The notes beneath the pieces were generated by a model that worked only from the letters and a program-made list of their open reading frames with translations, was not told the DNA's origin and ran no database searches. Of a stretch of 6,516 bases of DNA, positions 1-4,718 are shown piece by piece. The stretch lies in contig WGBZ01000036.1 of NCBI GenBank assembly GCA_015494035.1, forward strand, positions 1-6,516, read 5' to 3'. The first letter of the stretch is position 1. Each line of letters opens with the position of its first letter. The DNA is from Lysobacterales bacterium (GTDB lineage: Bacteria > Pseudomonadota > Gammaproteobacteria > Xanthomonadales > Marinicellaceae). A program made the translations under genes and the position numbers.

Positions 1-149
1 ATCTGGGAATAATCCTTAAATTCGCCACCTTGCTTTTCAGCCGACACCTTGGTCAAAGCCGCTGTCAATGTGGTCTTGCCGTGGTCAACGTGACCGATGG
101 TGCCTACGTTGACATGGGGTTTGTTACGTTCAAATTTTTCTTTTGACAT
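1..149 (-). CDS. tuf: Elongation factor Tu, N-terminal 49 residues (partial)
   Basis: EF-Tu is the cytoplasmic GTPase that delivers aminoacyl-tRNA to the ribosome. The visible protein begins [20 protein letters not shown] and carries the G1/P-loop GHVDHGKT at residues 19-26, followed by TLTAALTKV, as in proteobacterial EF-Tu. The frame is open to the window edge, so roughly 345 of the usual 394 or so residues lie outside. The ATG at 149-147 is preceded by GGAG (160-157) with a 7-nt spacer, which fixes the start. It follows tRNA-Thr by 52 nt, and the Tyr-Gly-Thr-tuf order matches the E. coli tufB operon, so it is probably co-transcribed with the tRNAs from the promoter at 536-564. The identity is secure. 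Whether the genome has a second tuf copy cannot be seen. Confidence 0.97.
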   Translation of the reverse strand, partial: MSKEKFERNKPHVNVGTIGHVDHGKTTLTAALTKVSAEKQGGEFKDYSQ

Positions 150-201
150 TGTCGTGCTCCACAGCCAAAAAGTTAACTGGCAAATATTAATACTGTAATG
201 A

Positions 202-277
202 TGGTGCCCATAACTGGAATCGAACCAGTGACCTCTTCCTTACCAAGAAAGTGCTCTACCGACTGAGCTATATGGGC
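202..277 (-). tRNA. tRNA-Thr (anticodon GGT)
   Basis: The 76-nt cloverleaf includes an encoded CCA (204-202). The acceptor stem is GCCCATA pairing with TATGGGC, and the D-arm region reads AGCTCAGTCGGTAGAGC. The anticodon stem CTTTC/GGAAG, with one T-G pair, encloses the loop TTGGTAA, giving anticodon GGT for ACC/ACT codons. The T-arm contains GGTTCGATTCC. It closely resembles E. coli thrT, which also sits directly before tufB. Only 14 nt separate it from tRNA-Gly, so the two are almost certainly processed from one transcript. Confidence 0.97.
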
Positions 278-291
278 ACATGACTTGTAAC

Positions 292-365
292 TGGAGCGGG
301 TGATGGGAATCGAACCCACGTATTCAGCTTGGAAGGCTGAAGTTCTACCATTGAACTACACCCGC
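292..365 (-). tRNA. tRNA-Gly (anticodon TCC)
   Basis: The 74-nt cloverleaf has an encoded CCA (294-292). The acceptor stem is GCGGGTG pairing with CACCCGC, the anticodon stem is TCAGC/GCTGA, and the loop CTTCCAA gives anticodon TCC for GGA/GGG codons. The T-arm carries GGTTCGATTCC. It corresponds to E. coli glyT in the tufB operon. The 66-nt spacer toward tRNA-Tyr (366-431) can form only a small hairpin (381-394, GCCGA/TCGGC) and contains no gene. It is probably removed as a processing spacer. Confidence 0.97.
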
Positions 366-431
366 GAATCCGATCATTCCGCCGAAAACTCGGCCGTCTC
401 TTGCACCAATCGCTCTCATTTCTGCTCAAGA

Positions 432-516
432 TGGTGGAGGGAGGAGGATTCGAACCTCCGAAGGTAGAACCAGCAGATTTACAGTCTGCCCCCTTTGGCC
501 GCTTGGGTATCCCTCC
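432..516 (-). tRNA. tRNA-Tyr (anticodon GTA)
   Basis: The 85-nt class II tRNA has an encoded CCA (434-432). The acceptor stem is GGAGGGA pairing with TCCCTCC. The anticodon stem CAGA/TCTG encloses CTGTAAA, giving anticodon GTA for TAC/TAT. The long variable arm (GCTGGTTCTACCTTC region) is typical of bacterial tRNA-Tyr, and the T-arm has GGTTCGAATCC. It is the first gene of the tRNA-tuf operon here. E. coli has an additional tRNA-Thr (thrU) upstream of tyrU, and that gene is absent at this place. Confidence 0.97.
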
Positions 517-535
517 AGCCTGAGCAAAGCAGAAC

Positions 536-564
536 ATTGTCGCTTAACTAATGACTGATGTCAA
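536..564 (-). promoter_or_regulatory. Sigma70-type promoter of the tRNA-tuf operon
   Basis: On the minus strand TTGACA (564-559) is a perfect -35 box. It is followed by a 17-nt spacer and GACAAT (541-536), a 4/6 match to TATAAT. The first tRNA base lies about 20 nt beyond the -10 box, leaving a short 5' leader to be trimmed by RNase P. The consensus -35 with ideal spacing directly before a tRNA operon makes this a strong call. The start point itself is inferred. Confidence 0.8.
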
Positions 565-616
565 TAGCCAGTTAACAGATGCCCTGTCAGCATAAAGCCA
601 CCCCGGAAACCGGCTG

Positions 617-660
617 AAACGCGGGTCAATCAGGCTTGACCGGCAACCGGTGTCGCGTTT
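617..660 (-). terminator. Structured inverted repeat at the end of the EPS operon
   Basis: AAACGCG (660-654) and CGCGTTT (623-617) form a perfect 7-bp outer stem that overlaps the stop codon of the last EPS gene. Inside it lie two mutually exclusive hairpins. One is ACCGG-TTG-CCGGT (651-639). The other is GGTCAA-GCCTGA-TTGACC (641-624). Only the short TTT of the stem follows, with no real U-tract, so this is not a classic intrinsic terminator. It could stabilise the mRNA end, or slow polymerase before the tRNA promoter about 50 nt downstream. The pairing is seen; the terminator function is inferred. Confidence 0.35.
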
Positions 661-1285
661 AAGGCGGCTTTGTCAATGGCTCCCAGCCCGCCTTGCGGCA
701 ATCTGGTGGCACATCGAGCGCGGTATTATACCCATAATCGCAGTAGTCGAAAAGCCTCGAAGATAAAAATGCGTAATTAATTAAGCGCGGCTGATAACGG
801 GCACCGCTGCCCCACAACAAGCCCAGCATGCGCTGCCTTTGTGATGGGGAAAAACGGTTCCAGTGCTGAAACAACACCACCGCCGCAGCGTCGATCACTG
901 CCGCTTCGTGGGCCCCTTTTTGCAAGGCATTGAGCCAGCCTTTGGTGTCCAACTGGCCCTGTGCTAGTCGCCATTGTTGCTGCAACAAAAGGTCATAGGG
1001 CCAACCCGGTCGAAGCGACTTCAATTGCGCCAGATTCTGTTCAACACCGCCTTCATCAACACCCTGACCTGCCTGTTTTCTGAAGATGGCCTCGTGAACA
1101 CGAAGTTCTATGGCGTTGGGGTCAAATGGTTCCCAGGGCAGGCTGTTGGGAGGCAGTATTTTCTGCTGGCGCCAGGTTTTGTGCCAGGCGTCCAGGCCCA
1201 GTTGCTCGCGCAGCAACAGAAAAAACACCAGGGTCATCCCCAGCAGCCCCATCAGAGCCAGCCATTTTCGCCATTTCAGGGACAT
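659..1285 (-). CDS. VpsP-like membrane-anchored polysaccharide biosynthesis protein
   Basis: The protein has 208 residues. It has a short basic N-terminus (MSLKWRKW), one hydrophobic helix at about residues 7-25, and a probably periplasmic helical domain. The segment at residues 91-160 (LRPGWPYD..., then QGQLDTKGWLNALQKGAHEA) has the spacing of a degenerate TPR-like pair. It resembles small proteins annotated as VpsP-family, found next to Wzc-like kinases and O-antigen polymerases. A Cys pair (182, 196) near the C-terminus could form a disulfide. The ATG at 1285 was chosen because the hydrophobic segment then sits close to the N-terminus and the start lies 10 nt after the kinase stop. There is no clear Shine-Dalgarno sequence, so translational coupling is likely. 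A longer reading would overlap the kinase gene. The family assignment rests on pattern and context (kinase then VpsP, as in vps-II). The biochemical role is unknown. Confidence 0.62.
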   Translation of the reverse strand: MSLKWRKWLALMGLLGMTLVFFLLLREQLGLDAWHKTWRQQKILPPNSLPWEPFDPNAIELRVHEAIFRKQAGQGVDEGGVEQNLAQLKSLRPGWPYDLLLQQQWRLAQGQLDTKGWLNALQKGAHEAAVIDAAAVVLFQHWNRFSPSQRQRMLGLLWGSGARYQPRLINYAFLSSRLFDYCDYGYNTALDVPPDCRKAGWEPLTKPP

Positions 1286-1295
1286 GGCAACGCCA

Positions 1296-3527
1296 TTAAC
1301 TGGAAGCGTGATAACCGTAATGGGTGTAGTAAGCACCTTCGTAAGGTGCATACTTGCCATATTTTCCAGTGCGCGCCACCATCCGGTTGATGCTGATGCC
1401 CAGAATTGGAACGCCCACGCGTGTTAGCTTGCTGGTGGCATTGATGGCCATCTGGCGTGGAACGCTATCGGCCCGCAGGACAAACAGCGCGCCGTCCACC
1501 TGGCGGCCAAGCACCAGGGCATCGCTCACGGCCAGCACCGGTGAACAGTCCACAACCACGTATTGAAACCGGTCTTTCAGGCCCTGCAGCAAGGTATTGA
1601 ACTTCTGCGAAGACAAAATCTCCAGCGGATTGGCCGGGCTTGGGCCGGACGGCAACAGGTACAGGTTTTCGTTATCCATTTTCTGCAGGCATTGAGAGAG
1701 TTTTTTCTGCCCCAGGATGCAGGTGGTGAGGCCATCGGGTTCACGCTGATGGGTGGTTTCGCCTTTTGCCAGCAATGACTGGGTGATGGCCGGGCGGCGC
1801 AAATCGGCTTCCACCAGCACCGTTGGCCCCAGGTGCGAGAGGGCCGTTGCCAGGTTAATGGCGGTAGTGGTCTTGCCTTCTCCGGGCACCGAGGATGTCA
1901 CCAGCAGGCTGAGCTTGTCCGCATCCGGCCGTGAGAGCAACACGCCAGTGCGAAGGGTGCGCACGGCCTCGGCAAAAACGGATCGGCCCTTGCGGGAAAA
2001 ATGCAGGGCCGCCGGCGCTTCGGCCAGCTCCTTTTCCGTCAGCTCCGGCAATGTCCCTATCACGGGCAACTTGAGTTTGCGCTCCACTTCATCGGTGCTG
2101 CGGAATGTGTTGTCCAGGTATTCCAGCAGGAAAGCCAGCGCCAGACCCAGCAGGGCGCCCACGGCCAGACCCGTCAGCACCATCGCCTTGCGGTTTGGCT
2201 TGTATGGACGTTCCGGCACGTCCGCATAATCCATTACGCGCGCATTGATGGCCTGAATGCCTTCATCGCTGACCGCATCGGTCTGCTTGAATTTTTTCAG
2301 AAAATCGGAATACACCTGCTGGCTGAATTCATAGTCGCGCTTGAGTGCGGCCAACTCAAAGTCCTGCTCGTTCTTTTGCTTGAGCTGGTTCTGATTGCGG
2401 GCCACTTCGGCTTCCATGTGTCTGATTTCGTCATTCAGCATGCGGTATTCTGACGCCACAGCATCGGCAGCGGATTGCAGCTGGCTGTTAAACTCCTGTC
2501 GGGCTGCTTCCGCGGCGGCTTTGGCCTGGATCATTTTGGGGTGTTTGGGACCGTATGTGCGGCTCAACTCGCTGACTTTGTCACGCTGCTGCAGCCACTG
2601 GCTCTGGGCCTGACTGACCGCCGGTCTCTCCAACAAGGCCGGCACGCGGGCCAGCACATCCGGCGATTGGCGCGCTGACTGGATGCGATTGAATAGCGGC
2701 GCCAGCGTGGCCTCTTTTCGACGCAGTTCGGCCAGGCGGTTTGTGGCCGTGGCCAGGCTGCTTGAATACAGTTCATCGGCACCATCCACCAGCAGCAGCT
2801 TCTGCCGCTTCTGGAAATCACGCAAGGCCTGTTCAGCCCGCTTGACCTTGGTCTCCAGTTCCGGTAACTGGCCGGCCAATAGCTTCATGTCCCGTTGCTT
2901 GGTTTTCAGCCGCGACTCCAGCACCTCTTCCAGGTAGGATTCGGCCAGGGCATTGGCCTTGGCTGCTGCCATTTTCGAGTCGGTGTCATCAAAGCCAATG
3001 GTGAAAACGCTGGTGCCTGGCTCCTGAGCGATCATCACCGATCGTCGCACGCTGTTGACGGCTGCCTGATGGGCTTTTTGGGGGTCGACCGTTTTGGCCG
3101 GCTTGTTCCAGGTATCGGGCAACCAGGCCAGGTACCACGGCGTTTTTTCGTCATTTTCAGATGAACCTGCCGCAGGCGCGTCCAACCGCAGCTTGTTCAC
3201 CACCCGCTCTGCCACGGGTTTGGAACGCATGATCGCCACCTGATTGGGGTAGAATTCCCAGCCCACGCCCATGACCCCATACAGGGAGTCGATCCCCGAA
3301 GTCTGATTGGGACGCTCGATAATCAGCCGGGAGCTGGCCTTGTAGACAGGCGTTGAGCGCACAGCCAGAAACACCGCCAGCAACAATCCAAGCACGCTCA
3401 GGCTCAGAATGACCACTGCGTGTTTCCGGATCAGCTGCCAGATTTCCTTGATATCCAGTCCGCTGGCAGGTGTCACTTCTCCAGCGGGGGTTTCCAGGTT
3501 GAGAGGGGGTTGCTCGCTAGGGTTCAA
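1296..3527 (-). CDS. Wzc/VpsO-like polysaccharide co-polymerase with C-terminal tyrosine autokinase
   Basis: This 743-residue inner-membrane protein (PCP-2a plus BY-kinase) controls polymer length and export. It has a Wzz domain from about residue 24 with TM1 at about 37-56. A long periplasmic coiled-coil region spans about 200-420. A GNVR-type segment and the proline motif VPERPYKP (437-444) precede TM2 at about 448-470. The kinase domain spans about 515-718, with Walker A GEGKTTT (549-555), Walker A' LVEADLRRP (571-579) and Walker B VVVDCSP (657-663). The tail (723-739) holds seven tyrosines for autophosphorylation. Length is typical for a fused kinase. Walker A' has Glu573 where Asp is usual. 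The start is TTG, because an in-frame TGA lies 9 nt upstream and no ATG occurs near the N-terminus. No good Shine-Dalgarno sequence precedes it. The first GTG inside (codon 18) would have GGAG only 2 nt away. It is separated from the OPX gene by two palindromic elements. No cognate phosphatase is in view. Confidence 0.93.
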   Translation of the reverse strand: MNPSEQPPLNLETPAGEVTPASGLDIKEIWQLIRKHAVVILSLSVLGLLLAVFLAVRSTPVYKASSRLIIERPNQTSGIDSLYGVMGVGWEFYPNQVAIMRSKPVAERVVNKLRLDAPAAGSSENDEKTPWYLAWLPDTWNKPAKTVDPQKAHQAAVNSVRRSVMIAQEPGTSVFTIGFDDTDSKMAAAKANALAESYLEEVLESRLKTKQRDMKLLAGQLPELETKVKRAEQALRDFQKRQKLLLVDGADELYSSSLATATNRLAELRRKEATLAPLFNRIQSARQSPDVLARVPALLERPAVSQAQSQWLQQRDKVSELSRTYGPKHPKMIQAKAAAEAARQEFNSQLQSAADAVASEYRMLNDEIRHMEAEVARNQNQLKQKNEQDFELAALKRDYEFSQQVYSDFLKKFKQTDAVSDEGIQAINARVMDYADVPERPYKPNRKAMVLTGLAVGALLGLALAFLLEYLDNTFRSTDEVERKLKLPVIGTLPELTEKELAEAPAALHFSRKGRSVFAEAVRTLRTGVLLSRPDADKLSLLVTSSVPGEGKTTTAINLATALSHLGPTVLVEADLRRPAITQSLLAKGETTHQREPDGLTTCILGQKKLSQCLQKMDNENLYLLPSGPSPANPLEILSSQKFNTLLQGLKDRFQYVVVDCSPVLAVSDALVLGRQVDGALFVLRADSVPRQMAINATSKLTRVGVPILGISINRMVARTGKYGKYAPYEGAYYTHYGYHASS

Positions 3528-3561
3528 GGATTTTCACGTCATCGTTTTAAGGGTTGGTGAA

Positions 3562-3722
3562 GGAGCCTCTGATTGAATCGTGACACGGCATCTTGCGGCG
3601 TAAAATCGTCCATTTCTGCGTTGCAAACCTTCACAATAGCTTGGCTATTGCGTGCGGCTTGCGCCTTGAGCTGAACAATTTTACACGACAATCTGCTCGC
3701 GCCAGATTCAATCAGAGGCTCC
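3562..3722. repeat. Palindromic MITE-like element, copy 1 (about 161 bp)
   Basis: The ends are perfect 18-bp inverted repeats, GGAGCCTCTGATTGAATC (3562-3579) and its complement (3705-3722). They can be extended by AA/TT to 3560-3724. Further in, GTAAAAT and its complement ATTTTAC pair again. The middle is CAATAGC-TTG-GCTATTG (3634-3650), whose loop centre, 3642, is exactly the midpoint of the element. The whole unit is therefore one imperfect foldback. There is no ORF for a transposase and no clear target duplication. It would form a long hairpin in RNA made through the operon. A related copy lies at 3924-4081. Confidence 0.85.
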
Positions 3723-3816
3723 TTAAAGGCCTGGCTCTGTACCGGGCCTGTGCACCGGCGGCCAGTTTCGCGCTCATTGTGTCGCACTGGTCTAGCATTT
3801 CTTTCGTCACTTCCAT
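3712..3816 (-). CDS. Possible 34-codon ORF, end supplied by the repeat (uncertain)
   Basis: The frame starts at ATG (3816-3814), with GAGGAG at 3832-3827 and a 10-nt spacer. It encodes MEVTKEMLDQCDTMSAKLAA, then GAQARYRARPLRSL. Its TGA stop (3714-3712) lies inside the terminal inverted repeat of palindrome copy 1, so the reading frame runs into the element. It may be the surviving start of a gene cut by insertion, or a chance frame behind a good Shine-Dalgarno match. I do not recognise the sequence. A promoter candidate overlaps its start codon, and the two interpretations compete. Confidence 0.25.
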   Translation of the reverse strand: MEVTKEMLDQCDTMSAKLAAGAQARYRARPLRSL

Positions 3817-3842
3817 AATACCCCAACTCCTCGGCGGGGCAA
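3815..3842 (-). promoter_or_regulatory. Weak promoter candidate between the palindromes
   Basis: TTGCCC (3842-3837, 4/6 match to -35) is followed by a 16-nt spacer and TATTAT (3820-3815, 5/6 match to -10). If active, it would start RNA near 3808, pass through palindrome copy 1 and reach the kinase gene, separating kinase expression from that of the OPX gene. It would also exclude the Shine-Dalgarno of the 34-codon ORF. The match is modest, and one such match is expected by chance in a region of this size. Confidence 0.22.
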
Positions 3843-3923
3843 GCGTTGGGAACATACTGATGAACCACGGGAATGTTTATCGCGGCGGGTTGCTCACCTC
3901 GCCTCGGGCAATAGGCTTTTTTG

Positions 3924-4081
3924 GAAACCTCTGATCAAATCGTGAACTCACTTCTCACACCTGAAATGTCCAATAACTGCGTTAAAGCCCTTGCCAATAG
4001 CCCACTATTGGCTGCGAACTTCGCCTTGTTCTCGAACATTTCCGGCACAATCTGCTTCGTCCAGATTCAATCAGAGGCTCC
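3924..4081. repeat. Palindromic MITE-like element, copy 2 (about 158 bp)
   Basis: This is a diverged relative of copy 1 in the same orientation. Its right end (4061-4084) is identical over 24 bp to 3702-3725. Its left end, GAAACCTCTGATCAAATC (3924-3941), matches the inverted right end at 14 of 18 positions. The centre CCAATAG-CCCA-CTATTGG (3994-4011) has its midpoint at 4002.5, exactly the middle of the element. GAAATGT in the left arm pairs with ACATTTC in the right arm. Shared internal words with copy 1 include CTGCGTT, CAATAG, TTCGCCTTG/TGCGCCTTG and ACAATCTGCT. The right end touches the OPX stop codon. Confidence 0.83.
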
Positions 4082-4693
4082 TTAGAAAAAGCTCTGTTTG
4101 ACCTCAATGACGTCGCCAGGGTACACCGCTTCATCCAGGTTCACGCGCGCCCGCTGCTTGCCGTCGGCCTGCTGCTTGACCCGGAAAATTTTCTTGCGTG
4201 ATGCCCGTTCGGTCATGCCTCCGGCCAGGGCAATGGCCTTGCGCACCGTCAGCCCGGGCTGGAAATCAAACGCACCGGCATTGTTGACTTCCCCCTGGAC
4301 AAAAACTGGCTTGTACTTGCGCACGGTGACCAGAAACTGGGGATTGACGAAATAACCGTCCTTGAGTCGGGCCAGGATATCCAGCCGTAAATCTTCCACC
4401 GTGCGGCCAGCGGCCTTGACCTTGCCGGCAAAGGGGTATTCCACAAAACCCGCCGCATCCACGGTTACATCCAGCTTTAGTTCCGGCTCTCCAAACACCT
4501 CCATGTGCAGTTGGTCTCCGACATTGATGACATATTCCCTGCCGCTTGCAGCGGGGTTTTTGGCCTCTGGTTGGGCCAGAGCCGCCCCCAAACTTGTCAG
4601 TAACAGGCAGGCCAGCACAAACCGGGCAAGATTTTTCCAGCGCGGTTTTTTCAGCACGGCCTTTTGTGGTGAGTTTTTGCCCATTTCCATCAT
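4082..4693 (-). CDS. Short Wza-like polysaccharide export (OPX) protein
   Basis: This 203-residue periplasmic/outer-membrane-associated export protein resembles the EpsE/VpsN type. A signal peptide spans about residues 1-40, with basic KKPRWK, hydrophobic FVLACLLLTSLGAALA and cleavage after ALA. The Cys at 29 is not in a good lipobox, so it does not look like a lipoprotein, unlike E. coli Wza. A Poly_export domain (about 52-126, YVINVGDQLHMEVFGEPEL...) is followed by one SLBB domain (about 128-176, VFVQGEVNNAGAFDFQPGLT, then IALAGGM). The end, GDVIEVKQSFF, is the normal family ending, so the protein is complete. E. coli Wza (about 380 residues) has more domains and a C-terminal helix crossing the outer membrane, and these are absent here. 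The ATG at 4693 lies 25 nt after the beta-barrel gene and has only a weak Shine-Dalgarno, suggesting coupling. The TAA stop overlaps the end of palindrome copy 2. Confidence 0.93.
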   Translation of the reverse strand: MMEMGKNSPQKAVLKKPRWKNLARFVLACLLLTSLGAALAQPEAKNPAASGREYVINVGDQLHMEVFGEPELKLDVTVDAAGFVEYPFAGKVKAAGRTVEDLRLDILARLKDGYFVNPQFLVTVRKYKPVFVQGEVNNAGAFDFQPGLTVRKAIALAGGMTERASRKKIFRVKQQADGKQRARVNLDEAVYPGDVIEVKQSFF

Positions 4694-4718
4694 CGGTTCG
4701 GTTCTAACAGCGGTTTTA

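Larger units (their letters stand above)
3528..4081. other. 554-bp gap between the OPX and kinase genes
   Basis: This is the only stretch over 300 bp without a convincing gene. It holds two palindromic elements (3562-3722 and 3924-4081), a 201-bp segment between them with a 34-codon ORF and a weak promoter candidate, and a short leader (3528-3561) before the kinase TTG. The longer minus-strand frame 3868-3539 reads straight through one palindrome and looks fortuitous. Neighbouring gaps in the cluster are 10, 25 and 87 bp, so this gap is exceptional and is best explained by element insertion. Confidence 0.8.

Noticed and set aside
268..537. 89-residue minus-strand open frame
   Set aside because: It runs through tRNA-Gly, tRNA-Tyr and their spacer. 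The tRNAs explain the sequence fully.
172..576. Inverted 10-bp match GTTAACTGGC (172-181) and its complement (567-576)
   Set aside because: A single 10-bp match in 6.5 kb is expected by chance, and the two sites share no other context.
432..660. EPS cluster as an island integrated at a tRNA gene
   Set aside because: The tRNA 3' ends point away from the EPS genes, no tRNA 3'-end duplicate was found in the window, and no integrase is present.
3539..3868. 109-residue minus-strand frame starting MVHQYVPNACPAEELGYYGS
   Set aside because: More than half of it is translated from palindrome copy 1, it has no recognisable domain, and it conflicts with the better-supported 34-codon frame. It is probably fortuitous.
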